Assembly: GCA_036346375.1 (NCBI GenBank)
Contig: CM070508.1
Coordinates: forward strand, 14,316,852 to 14,380,851
DNA from: Guadua angustifolia
Lineage: Eukaryota; Streptophyta; Magnoliopsida; Poales; Poaceae
Direction: 5' to 3'
Length of the DNA: 64,000 nucleotides
In this document: piece by piece, positions 21,956 through 32,571 of the stretch
Position numbering within the stretch: position 1 is the stretch's first letter
Layout of the letters: each line of letters opens with the position of its first letter
Notes under the pieces: generated by a model
Told to the model about the DNA's origin: nothing
The model's database searches: none
What the model saw: the letters and a program-made list of their open reading frames with translations, nothing else
Program-made: the position numbers and the translations under genes

Positions 21956-23900
21956 GGATGGCTGGAGGTGCAAAGAAGTTGGCTTCAAAATTGAAGAAGG
22001 TCTTGGGAAGGGGGCATGAGGAGTGCAGGCGGGACAGCACACCCAGACGACGCCTCCTCAGAGGAGGAGGAGGAGGAGGAGGAGGTGGCTACCACCGACT
22101 CTGTGAGGAGGAGGAGGAGGAGGAGGATGACGATGAGCGTCGTTGGGGTTCTTGGCTTGAGCACTTGAGGAGGGGGATGAGGATGGGGACGAGGCTGGAG
22201 TCCATGGGAGTCTGTTGGTACCGAGTCGGGGTGCCTCCGCTCGAGCTCTGCGGGATCCAAGAAGGGTCTGGGGGAATAAATTGCCAAAAGCCCCCACAGA
22301 TCCAAGTAGACAGATATCTTGGCGATTGTTTCTAGCGCGAAGGTATGTGCTACAAATTTTCGATGTCTTTTATTGCTAACCACAAACTTGCTAACTACTT
22401 GTTATGAATTCTTCATGTAGTGGCTTGGTTTGCCTCAACAAGGAAAGCGAGCCGGGCCACTTGCTAGGGGTGATCTTGAAGCGGCTCTACCCCGGCGAGT
22501 GGGCGAGGGTGGTGCTCGACGCCCGGTGACTAGATGGAGTGACTACTCGCCGTGGAGGACGACTCGAGGAGGCATCGTCGCGGATCATTGCATAGCCGAA
22601 GTTCGGGTAAGTTGTCATTTCTATTATGTTTTCGTGTTTATAGCTTCACGTGTTTGTTTCGTTTCAGCGAGGTATCGGCTTGGCTCGACGCATCCCAGGC
22701 GACTATCATGCTTGTCGCCTGCTCGACACAATGGCGGCAAAGACATCGGGACGCTTATCAGTTATACCACGGACGCGTAATGAAGCACTACAAGAGCACG
22801 GGATGAAGATCTCGAGGGCACATGCCTTGCAAAGAATACTCGAGGCGAAGGAGTACCTTCCTTGGCGCCCCGGTTTGGATGGACAAGTGTCCACACGCTT
22901 GAGGATCTCTGCAAGATGTGGGCATCGAAGGAGTGGATCGAGAGGTCCAAGAGGAACAGGGGAATCGAGAAGCCAACCCGAGATCTGTGTGACCTACCTA
23001 GGTGGACGAGGCATGGGTCACGTCGCCGCGATATCGTAAGTATACTAAGTACAACTCTAGCATTCTTGTCAATTCAGTTTTCATTTTCACATTTGAAATT
23101 GAGCTGCAGGAGTCGAGACGGACTTGACCCCGACGAGTTCACCGTGTGGACGCAGCACACACGCCTGTGTCCAACTCGACGATGCGCAACCACCGATGCA
23201 CCCGGTTTGCCAGAGAAGATTGTAAGTGACTTTCTCTTTTCGCCGCTTCTACAAACTATTGCAATCGTGGGCCGAGCTAATCAACTTCATATCTTATTTG
23301 TTTCGCAGATACATCTGGTGCAGCCATGAAGGAGAAGCACGGCGGCCGATCAGGACCCCTTGACCATGCCGGCCGACCCTCCGGTCATCTACGACCGATT
23401 CGGTGGGAGGAGTCACGGCAGCTCGGCTTCATGGACTCGGTGGTGGCGCCCGAATCGTCTGAGGCCAAGTCAGACACGTCGACAAAGAGCCGCCTCTTCC
23501 GCCAAAGGCACGCCTAGAAGCCCAAGCGAAGATGATCGCAGAGTTGCAAAGCAGCAGATGCAAAGCGGATGAGCAATGGAGGCAGCGGATGATGGCGGAG
23601 GCAAGCGGATGAGCAAGGAGGCAAAGTGAGCGAGAGGAGGATAGGAGGCGAGATGAGGCCCTCCAGAGTCGAACCTCTGGATGTACAACTATTTCCAAGT
23701 AATTAAGATTGTATACGAGCTACGTTGTACTTACGTTTGAGATGCTAACATATCATATCCACGATCGTTGCGGCGAGACCCTTCGCCACCGCAGATGCCA
23801 CCTCCACCGCCGTTCTTCACGCAGAACAACCGACGCCGCACGGGGTAATGCATTTTGTTCCGCCACTAACTATTCATACAAGTACACAAATGCACAAGAG
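21956..23900 (+). pseudogene. Second CACTA gene, Transposase_24-like (TNPA position)
   Basis: A start codon at 21958 follows a splice-like tttgtgcag. The first part is Lys/Gly/Glu-rich low complexity. The recognisable part is in exons bounded by good splice signals: 22421-22606 (HLLGVILKRLYPGEWARVVL, WSDYSPWRTTRGG) ending at gtaagt, then 22668-23036 (HGMKISRAHALQRILEAKEY, TLEDLCKMWASKEWIERS). Later come LDPDEFTVWTQ near 23130 and a coiled-coil-like end (KMIAELQSS near 23530). Plant CACTA elements usually carry a second gene of this family downstream of TNPD, thought to bind subterminal repeats. Frame changes within exons make it a pseudogene. The family call rests on position and scattered motifs. 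Confidence 0.6.
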
Positions 23901-24591
23901 TTTTGAAAATTGTGGTTTCCTCTATTCTTGTAGGTGTCCACCTCAATTGCGCTGCTCATGTATTTAATGCTCCGCAGGAGGTGATTCCATGGCACTAGAT
24001 AACCGCAGATCAATTAAATCGAAACTTTGTGTTTGCCGATCCGCTTGGTTCTGAGCACTTAGTTAGTTATTGCTTTTGCTGGTTCATAGACCGTTGATTG
24101 TGAATGTGATGTACACTTTTGGTTTGTGAGCTAAATTTGTGAATTATTAATGCATTTTGCTATATGTGCTATATGTGCTTGGTTGGCTATCCTAAATTGC
24201 TTTATGTTGTTATCATATCAACTGTTGTCTTTTGTCTGCCGAGTGGATGTCCTAGTTTTAGGGAAGTGTTTGAAATTTTTACTCTTTAAGTGCATTACAA
24301 TCTTTTAATAAATGGAAATTGCTTTAGGTTGAGTGAAATATGGTGTTGATCATAGTCTTTAACTTTGAGCAAAACACATTAGAAACTTGACTAGTGAAGA
24401 AGTTGCATCCAAAATAAGAACAATTGCTCAGTGGAGGGAAAGTTTGGTTGTAAGTACTTACATACTTTTGTTTTCTTTCAATATGTATGCCTAGTTATTA
24501 TTATGCTTTATTTTGTCAGTAAAAGGAGTTATTATTATACTTTATTGACAGATTGAGAGAGTTTTAAGTTGTTTTATTTTGTTTCCTGCAG

Positions 24592-24708
24592 ATACAAAAT
24601 GTCAGGAATCAGGAGAAACTAAAATACCCCCCATATCCACTAAGTACTGTGGAGCTTCAGAAACTTGCTTCTAGGTACATCAGAATGAGTTTAGAGCACA
24701 CTATGAAG
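24592..24708 (+). pseudogene. Captured exon resembling DNA topoisomerase 3-alpha
   Basis: A 117-bp open exon (39 codons) lies between tttgtttcctgcag and gtatta, both good splice signals. It contains KYPPYPLSTVELQKLASRY and RMSLEHTMK. Type IA topoisomerases of the TOP3-alpha family have this pattern (P.PL.T.EL.K.ASR.....TM..AE.LY) just before the conserved GYISYPRTET segment. The sequence stops at the donor site and the next exon is not present. It lies inside the CACTA element, downstream of the Transposase_24 gene, so it is most simply a transduplicated host exon. The family call is from memory of the motif. Confidence 0.7.
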
Positions 24709-25214
24709 GTATTAAAAAATATATTTTTAGAGTTTTATTTTTCCTTAACAGTTTTGCTAGCTAATTATGGCATAGCTCAGTGTCCTGATGTTTTGTTTGC
24801 TGGTTTCTTGTGATGTCCATACCGGTGGTCAAGAACTGTATCAAGTGGATTCATTAATTATCCCGGACGTAAACCGATAATTTCTCTCCAAACACCGACC
24901 TACATGTCGGTTTTGAAATTTACTAGTGTGGATTGTCCATGTTCTTATTTCTTGTCTCGATGATTCATAGTCTTGAACTTTGAGCAAAACACATTGGAAA
25001 CAAAGACTAGTGAAATTATATTGTCATTGTTCGGGCAATATATTTGTGAATGTGAATGTGTCATTGGAAACTTTGATCATTTGTGAATTGTATTGATGAA
25101 TGTGAATGTGTGTGAAATTATATGTTGTCATTGTTCGGGCAATTGGGGATATAAACTGCTGGGAATGGGGTCTTTTTGCGAGTTAAAATTGGATTTTTAA
25201 AAATTCAAGATTTT
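24709..25214 (+). other. Non-coding DNA in the 3' part of the CACTA element
   Basis: T-rich, intron-like DNA. It has a 48-bp direct repeat partner (24966-25014) of 24351-24398 and a local duplication of cattgttcgggcaat (about 25025 and 25127). No gene seen. Confidence 0.6.
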
Positions 25215-25787
25215 TTTTATTTTTACAACTTTGTGTCCTCGGCCCCGAGCACGAAGCCGCGACACAAACTTGCATTAGGCCTAATCCCGATCGAGTCAGT
25301 GTCCTCGGCCCCAGATAAAGCCGGCGACACAGATGTGACATCTCAGATCGGCCGTTCTAATGAAGCCGAGCGACAAAGGCGATTTCCGCCCCAAACCCGA
25401 TGAGGATCTGTGTCTTGCCCCGATAAAGCCGGCGACATTACGATGTGATATCTATATCGGCGCCCTAATGAAGCCGACGACAATGATGTTTTCCGGCCCC
25501 AAACCCAGTTGGGATCTGTGTCCTCGGCCCTAGGTAAAGCCGGCGACCACAACCGACATCTCAGATCGGCAATGATGAGGTTACCGACGACAAACGTCTG
25601 GGTGTCGGGCCGGCCCCGGATGGCATCTGTGTCGTCGGGTTTTGGTCTAGTCGACGACATAGGTGGCTTGTGTCGTCGACTTTGTGTCGTGGGACTTGTG
25701 TCGTCGGTAGGCCGACGACACAACCCTGTGTCGGCGGTTTTGGCATCTGTGTCGTCGGTAAAAGCCGAGGACACTGACCAAGATCCC
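25215..25787 (+). repeat. Right subterminal repeats of the CACTA element
   Basis: Repeated gtgtcctcggccc..., aaagccggcgaca and gtgtcgtcgg units on both strands run up to the right terminus. They are the counterpart of the array at 14741-16450, but without the 145-bp tandem unit. Confidence 0.85.
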
Positions 25788-27710
25788 TGTAGTGCATTCA
25801 TCCATTTTGCCACTTCTCCCAAGCTATTTCATCCTCGTTTTGTCGGATTTCACAAGGTAATGAACTCCGGCTGAGCCTCGTTTTTCTGGCCATCCTCCGC
25901 CGTCCAGCCACCCTCTCTAGCCACCGACATCTTTGGCGTCGCGTGTCATTCTGCGTTGGCGAGGTTCTACTGGCCGCCCTACCTTTCTTTCCAAAGGCGC
26001 CATGGATAATCACAGTGCCTTGCTCTCTGTTAAGTCACGCATGAACAACAGCGATGCTACAGTAAGGTCGCGCAAGAACAGTAGCGATACTAGAGTAGTA
26101 AAAACTACCTTGGTTTTTTTTTCTTTTTCCATGTGATTTAGATCTTTCAGAAGCCCATTTTCACCCGCCCGAACTCCAAATAGACCTGTTTTTCTTTCTA
26201 AAAATTTGTAAAATTCTAAATTTTATATTCATGCTATTTTTGTAATTGGATTTAATTTAAATTTATTTAATCTTTTGTGCTTTTTGCAATATATAAATTA
26301 CAGAGATTCGGATGAGTTCGCGACTACCGATTCAAGGCACCTTCCCTACGAACCAGGCAAGTTGCACACCTTGATGATATTTGAGCCCAGTTTTTAAATC
26401 ATATTTTGTTTTAAATGTAATTGCATGCTTAAATTGTATTAAAAATAGTTTAGTCCCGATTTAAAATTGATTAGTTATATATTGTTCTGATTATGACCCG
26501 CATTTGAAATTTGATTCCATTAAGCCATTGTAACCCTAAGAATATAATCCAGATTTATGATGATGATTACACAATTAGGGATGCTTAGACCTGCATATAA
26601 TCAAAACTAGAATTTTGGGAATTTATGCCAAATAAAGACATGATTAAATAAAATTTTGCTGTGGTGATCTAAAAAGTTATTTGGAAATAAAAATGTGTAT
26701 ATATATAAATAAATGGATTTAGACTGGATGAGAATGGTTGATTAGTGATTTTTGGGTTTGTTGAAAAACTCGTCTAGTCAATTAAGGACTGACCTATGAG
26801 CTACTGAATGTAAAGCATATCCGTGCTTCAATAAGTCTAGTATGAGACAGACCTGACTGTTCGTTTAGTAATATCTCATGCTACTTTTGCCATTGAGGGA
26901 ATGTGGGGAGGTTAGTCTGCCACATGGTGCAAGAAGGAGCTTTTGGACTAGGTGGTTTTAACCCTACCAGCGGTGAAATCTTAGCGGGTATAATTACATG
27001 AGATGGAGCTTAATAGGGACTTTGTCGTGCTTTCTCCGCCAACACACCAAAGGAAGTGTGTATTTGAGCAAAAGAGGATAATCATGTATTGTGGGTAAAG
27101 TTGTACAACCTTTGCAGTGTTAAAACTAATCGATTAGCTGCGCCCGCGGTCATGCGCATGCCGAGCAAGCTTTTCACATATTAGATTTTGATGTTTCAAA
27201 AAAAATAGTTTCAGAATAGTGATTTATAAGCGGAGAGAGTCCACATGTAAAAATTCGAGATGAAACTCCATGTTGAAGCCCGTATTGAAAATTGGGTTAT
27301 AACTCGATTTTACTATATCAATTACGCATTGAAAATTACTTATTGTGTTTGAAATATTGCTTTATGCTCAAATTAATCATATTATGCCTTTCTTTGTATT
27401 CCCTACATTAATACTGCATTTTCCTATGTGATTTGCGGAGTACTTTTGTACTCACCCTTACTTACTCTATCTTTTTAGAGGATTATCTTTACGATGGTGT
27501 GGGCCAAGATAACTAGGCCGCTACCCATTTGATTGTCTTTTGCGAATATATTAGGTTTTATTACTAGTTTTATTTTGCTTTCGCTGTGATCTTTTATTTG
27601 GCCTGCCAGCCATATTTATTGTAAACTCCGATTATTAATAAAGTGCGTTGGATATGATATATTATCATCTTTGTTGTGTATATTAGCTTTTCCTGGACTA
27701 GTACAGATTA

Positions 27711-28576
27711 TACAGAGGTCAAAAGCGTTTTTCCAGAATATGATAGCACGGCCTAAGACACATCGTGGGGTGCTAGTCGTGTGGAGTTGTAGATACCATC
27801 GTTGTCAATTCGTGTTTGTGGACGGCACCAAGGACGTGGAGCGAGCATCAACCACTGGCGATGATCTAGCACATATAATTTTTGGGGAAAAATAACTAAA
27901 TTTTATTTTATTTATTGGGTATAAATACAAAGAAGCTGACCCGTTAAAAACCTTATGCCTCAGATTGGGTTCCACTGATAAGAAAAAATAAAGTAACAAT
28001 ATACATACATACATATATGCATACTATATACTCCCTAATGTCGAAATCGTTGACGTGTTCTAGGTCACTATACATTTGATATGGTAACATCGATGGCCAC
28101 ACAAGGCAAATGGAAAGACGATCGTGTATGACATCGCGACCACGTTCAGAGAGGGGCACGGCGGAGAGTCGGCTCGGTCTCGGTGCACACCCTTGCATGC
28201 GAGGGTCACAACAGCATTAGTTATAGAGCGAGCCACAACATATCGTAGTATCACGGTAGATGCTGTATCTACTTTAGACCTATCAAATCTTTTTTGTGGT
28301 ATAGTGATCCAAGTACGTTTCATGAAGACATGCTGACTGTAATGCTTGGCACAACCTTTACGGACCGGTAAAAAAAAGTTCGGCCCTATACCGAGGTTTA
28401 CATGTAAGCCCTCACAAGTTGCTCACGATGTGTGCGACATTCGGGTGGGGCCACCTTGCTTGGAGCCGGTTGGGTTAAGCCCACTTTGGTGGTGCAGAGT
28501 GAAATCATGGTAACAAAATCTGTTACAAAGTAGTACTAAAACCTTTGCTCTCTGCCGATTTACTCTTTGGCCTTTC
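27711..28576. other. Unassigned region
   Basis: No frame longer than about 90 codons and no motif I recognise. A short tandem acatacatacatatatgc run lies near 28003. It sits between the split LTR and the MITE. Confidence 0.5.
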
Positions 28577-28579
28577 TTA

Positions 28580-28807
28580 GGCCATTTCTAGTAGAAGTTT
28601 CAACTGAGTTTCATTTTTATTAAATGATATGACAATTCATCATATTTGGTGACATGGCAAGATAATTATGAAGAGAGAGATAGAGAGAGTTTCATAGGAA
28701 GTGAGAGAGTTTCATCTAGATGAAACCTGAGATACATGGTTACCTAGACAAAAGCTAATGTGGCACTCTTAAAAACTGAGAAATGAAACTATGCACTGAG
28801 AATGGCC
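28580..28807. mobile_element. Tourist-like MITE, copy 1 (228 bp)
   Basis: Ends ggccatttctagt and actgagaatggcc form terminal inverted repeats. The flanks are tta (28577-28579) and tca (28808-28810), a 3-bp target duplication with one change. It shares internal words (gtttcatctagatgaaa, gacatggcaaga, ttacctaga) with the copy at 47554. The length and TTA/TAA-like target fit non-autonomous PIF/Harbinger elements. Confidence 0.8.
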
Positions 28808-28810
28808 TCA

Positions 28811-29595
28811 GTGACTAAAACCTTTTCCAAATTTCGAGGTGGGCTAGCGGCAAAATGCTGGGACCTCCTCCCATTGAAAGATGGAAGAATACCCATCTTG
28901 GGTGCAAATGCTTATCTTTTTTTTTGCAGGAAAACTTTGCTCTCTGCCTCGCTGGGGATTGGAGCGTTGGCCGGCGAGAAGGTGCTGCCAGCTCTTCCTC
29001 ACTCATCCCGTAGCGGAAGGAGTTAACAATCGTGTCGTTTATTTGGTCCTTTTCAACAGTTTAAAAGTTAAAAAATTAAACTCTAAATAAAAGACAGTTT
29101 TTTATCTGATCTTTTTAAAAATCATAAGTCTCTATATAACTGCAAGTCAAAATCTATCGGAGAGAGACTTTTTTGACTTGTTAATATTAGACTAATACCA
29201 CCAATGTTATGGTAAAATTACTCACATCTATCACGTATAAAAACCGTTAACTTTTAAGCTGTTTAAACTAAAAAAAACTGGTTTTAATCTATAAATCAAA
29301 AAAATTAATCCTAAATGATCAGGGGCCAAAGGCAAGATGTGAGGTAAGGGTACCGTCCCATGATTCCTTTCCTTCTCTGACCGAGGAATAGGGGGAAATG
29401 GAAATGGAATATGCCCTGACAACTTTGGGGATCCTTGACTTGTTCACATGGTAGCATGATCTGTTTATGACTCGTCACATGCATAATCCATAGCCGTACA
29501 TACTCATCTGATACAAGTACTGCAGTACAGCTGAATAGCTGATACCCCACCGGGTATTTTATGGGAGATATTATGGCTTGGACGTCTGATCACTG
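28811..29595. other. Unassigned region
   Basis: Short frames only, with no recognisable domain. An A/T-rich part (29030-29310) has poly-A and poly-T runs. Confidence 0.5.
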
Positions 29596-29599
29596 TTTA

Positions 29600-29790
29600 T
29601 CTCATCGGACGTTTTTTACAATATTTTTTTACGCGTGCAATATTTTCTTTCAACGCGTGCAACATTTTTTTAAACGCTTGCAACATTCATTTACTGTAGC
29701 AAATTTCACTGTTTGTCGAAGGAAATTGTTGCACGCGTTGGAAAGAAATGTTGCACGCGTATAAAAAAAATGTTACAGTGTATCTGAAAA
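29600..29790. mobile_element. Foldback-type inverted repeat element
   Basis: Two arms of about 50 bp (29619-29671 and 29723-29773) are near-perfect inverted copies, each with two acgcgtgcaa-cattt units, around a 50-bp centre. The DNA can form a long hairpin. Outer limits and target duplication are not clear. It resembles small foldback elements related to Mutator or hAT, but I cannot assign a family. Confidence 0.65.
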
Positions 29791-29829
29791 TTTCGGACGT
29801 TCGGATACAAGTCATTAGGGTATTTTATA

Positions 29830-30615
29830 GGAATCCTGTGCGCCGTTTTCTGGTAAATTCCAATGCTTCAAATACGCCCCTGGCACTACGAAAATTTACT
29901 CAAATTTCCGGTCCATTCTCCCCCCGTTGGTACATGTAACTTCCCGTTCTTTTTCCTGCTCTGATCAGCGATGCATAGTGCATTTGGATCTATCCTAGGC
30001 TCTGCTTTTGATAACGTCCACGTTCGATGAACTTGTAGTGTGGCAGGTCGAAAAGATCGTACGCTTGTGTTCAGTCTCCAGTGGGAGCAAAAGTCGTCCA
30101 GTACCTCACACTCACACAGTTCACGGTGCACGATCACCTCGACTGTACTGAGCCCTTGTGTCCAACGAGACGTGGCCGATACCAACTGGCTGAGGCCATC
30201 CCATCGGTTTGGCCACGTTCTAATGTGTTGGACGTGGGAGCAGCGCGATCAGCACGGTTTCACACAATCCACGAAAACTTTTACAAAATCGTGAAAATCG
30301 TGCGCTTCGATCTCTTAAACTGCTCGGTGAACTGTAGAGTTTAAATGTAAATCCATAATTATCAGATTTGTACTATTGTTTTAATAGATGAATAAATAGA
30401 TAATATAAAATACCTTATATATGTTATTATCTATACAAATATTTTTTAGTCATAATAAAAAGATTATAGAACATTAGAAAGGCAACTTCAAAAATAATTT
30501 ATTGCATAAATCGTCCTGGTTCTGTACCATTAATACGGACAGATATGTAGACAGATTAGTTTACTCTGACTCGCCGATCGATGTGTGTAGTTGCTGGCGC
30601 TGCCATATCCGTAGG
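29830..30615. other. Unassigned region
   Basis: No supported gene. A moderately GC-rich stretch (30030-30290) has short open frames without known motifs and is followed by AT-rich DNA (30340-30500). Confidence 0.5.
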
Positions 30616-30623
30616 GTGGCGTA

Positions 30624-31365
30624 TAGAGGTGGGCACTTGGACCGGCCCGAGATACGGCGGACACAGCACGGTCCGAAACCCGGCCCAATAAAAAGTGGTC
30701 GTCGTCCCAAGACGACATCAGAGGGACGAGCCAGGCTTAATGCCCCGAGAATTAGGCATGATGGGCAGCACGGCCCAGCACGACGCTGTAGCACGGTCCG
30801 TGTCAGGCCCGATGACCTAGGCCATGAGGAAGAAACTCAGTATGAAGATTATCGACTCACAGAGCGTGAGCGTTATGAACGTATTCAACAGCATGAACGC
30901 TACATCGCTGTCAACATCTGAGAGAGACGGATCAGCTCTCTCTCTCTCACCCGTCTCTCTCAATTTCTCCCTCGCTCATCCATCTCTCTCAATTTTACCC
31001 TCACTCATCCATCTCTCTCAATCTCTATTGTCTCTCTTCCTCACTCTCTCGCTGCCCCCTCTTTCACTCATGTTCAGCACATCCCTTCGTTCTAAGAATA
31101 AATAAATTTTAGTTCTTTTTTTATAATATTTATGTCCACTATCTTTTACTCAATGTGTCTTTGGTTCTTTTCGTCACAATAGTGCAAATAGGCTGGATCT
31201 GGACCGGCACAATACGAAGCAGACACGAAGTGCAAATGGATCATGTTTGGGCTCGCCGAAGATGAGTCGGCCTGGCCCGGCATAGCACGACGGGCATGTC
31301 GAACTGTCATGGCTTGGCACGGTTCAGATACAAAGCACGACGAACCTGTGCCGACGCCCACCTCT
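30624..31365. mobile_element. hAT-like non-autonomous element (742 bp)
   Basis: Ends tagaggtgggcac and, inverted, agaggtgggcgtcggcac. The 8-bp flanks gtggcgta (30616-30623) and ttagcgta (31366-31373) agree at 6 of 8 positions, fitting a worn hAT target duplication. The body is rich in ggcacgg/ccgtgcc words at both sides and carries a ctctct-rich tandem stretch (about 30935-31065) in the middle. No transposase is encoded. Confidence 0.75.
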
Positions 31366-31373
31366 TTAGCGTA

Positions 31374-32280
31374 GCGGCAGGAGAACGAATGCCCTCCGGT
31401 TGATGCGTGAGATCCAGTGGGGGAGAGACGAGGCGAGGGCTCACCTCAAAGAAGACACGAAGCCGCACCGCAATCGCCCCTCCTCCTTGTCGCCGCTCGA
31501 TGCCATTTCGCCGCCCCCACGAGGCCCCCTGTGCCCCGCCGCCGGAAGCCACCCAAAAACGGACTCCCCACAGGAACTCGACCAAGCGGATACCACCGTC
31601 TTTTGGCTCGCACCCATCTGCACACCTCGTCGCCACCTCGCCTCGTGAAAGCGGTGCCATCCATCTACTGCTGCGTAGGGTTTAGGGGCGAGACGGAAAC
31701 CCCGTCCATGGAACCCGTGACGCGTGGCGGGTCGCTTGTCGAAGTCTGTGTCGCTTCGCATAACAATGGCAGTGTGGGGGCGGCGGCGTGGCGCTGGCAT
31801 CGCCGCGCCCGGCAGGTCGAGGGTGCTAGCCACCGCACTCTAAGCGCCCCTCAAGCCGCTCTCGCTTTCATGTTGAGAGCGGCCGATCTTGCGCCAATAC
31901 CAAGTGATTGCTTACGTGGGGGTGTTTGCTTTCGTGCATTGTGATGGAGAGACTGATGTTTAGGATACGATTGTTTGTGCAGGCTGAAGAGGAGGTCTAT
32001 GGGGATGTGAGCCCCCCCACAGTGGGCGGTGGCGGCGGTGAGCGTTGGATTCACATTTGCGTTGAATATGGAAATAGAAATGGTGAAAGCTTATATCTTA
32101 TATCTGTTGTTGCCAGTTCTTGAGAAGAAGTGCATGTCAGGTTTGTGCTAAAAAGGCAGTGCACGTTCGTCCAGAGCTTGGCACCTTGTCGGCGACGACC
32201 CAACGCTTGGCCTCGGGGATCCATCAAAGGCGATTGCTTTGGATTGGTCGGATGGACATGATTGGACTGTAGAGAAAGTT
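31374..32280. other. Unassigned GC-rich region left of the young copia element
   Basis: Overlapping open frames on both strands at 31400-31950 reflect high GC content. None shows a recognisable domain, start context or splice pattern. It could hold remains of a host gene, but I cannot support one. Confidence 0.5.
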
Positions 32281-32285
32281 AGCCT

Positions 32286-32523
32286 TGTTAGATTCTGTTA
32301 CTCTCTATCTGTTGTATAACGATGGACTCTCCGGTATTAGCTCGGCTAAGGATTCGTAGTTGTATTGGATACGTTAGTTGTTGTAACAGATTGAGGATAA
32401 TCAGCCGTGCCAATCCTGGAGAGGACGTTGTGATTGTAAGCCACGCAGGGGGCTGTTCCCTGCCTATATTAACAGAGATGTGGCCCTGCAAAGGGTTTAA
32501 CGCTTCCTAAATATTGTTTCTCA
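32286..32523 (+). repeat. 5' LTR of the young copia element
   Basis: Begins TGTTAGATTCTG and ends TTGTTTCTCA. Near 32460 cctatattaaca is a TATA-like box. It differs from the 3' LTR at 32332, 32412 and 32482 (approximate positions). Confidence 0.97.
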
Positions 32524-32535
32524 TGGTATCAGAGC
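32524..32535 (+). other. Primer-binding site (initiator tRNA-Met)
   Basis: tggtatcagagc directly abuts the 5' LTR and is the usual copia primer site, complementary to the 3' end of initiator tRNA-Met. Confidence 0.95.
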
Positions 32536-32571
32536 CAAGCCTCCACAAGCATATCCTTTCCACTCCTAGCT

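Larger units (their letters stand above)
14729..25794 (+). mobile_element. Complete CACTA (En/Spm) transposon, 11,066 bp
   Basis: Left end CACTACAGGAAACAAG at 14729 and right end (reverse complement) CACTACAGGGATCTTG at 25794. A perfect 3-bp target duplication cat lies at 14726-14728 and 25795-25797, as expected for this superfamily. Both ends continue into agtgtcctcggc and into arrays of subterminal repeats. Inside, on the plus strand, are a TNP2-type transposase gene and a second gene of the Transposase_24 kind, followed by non-coding DNA with a topoisomerase-like exon. Both genes are broken, so the copy is non-autonomous, but its ends could still be recognised. Confidence 0.95.
14138..27705 (+). 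mobile_element. Solo LTR-like repeat, split by the 11-kb CACTA element
   Basis: The left piece is 14138-14728 and starts tgtaacatcccaaaa, the common start of long gypsy LTRs. The right piece is 25795 to about 27705, ending gtaca. It includes tgggtaaagttgtacaacctttgcagtg near 27096 (in two runs shorter than this in related LTRs), a poly-A-signal-like aataaagtgcg at about 27640, and no coding domain. Together they would be about 2.5 kb. The 5-bp flanks (gcata at 14133 and gatta at 27706) do not match well, so the right edge is approximate. Confidence 0.65.

Noticed and set aside
24385..24443. Possible second captured exon (EEVASKIRTIAQWRESLV) before a gtaagt donor
   Set aside because: I recognise no family, there is no clear acceptor, and part of it lies in the 48-bp direct repeat.
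14133..27710. 5-bp target duplication for the split LTR
   Set aside because: gcata and gatta agree at only 3 of 5 positions, so I did not use them to fix the right edge.
31400..31950. Several open frames of 80-175 codons on both strands
   Set aside because: High GC content with mutual overlap, no domain, no splice or promoter support.
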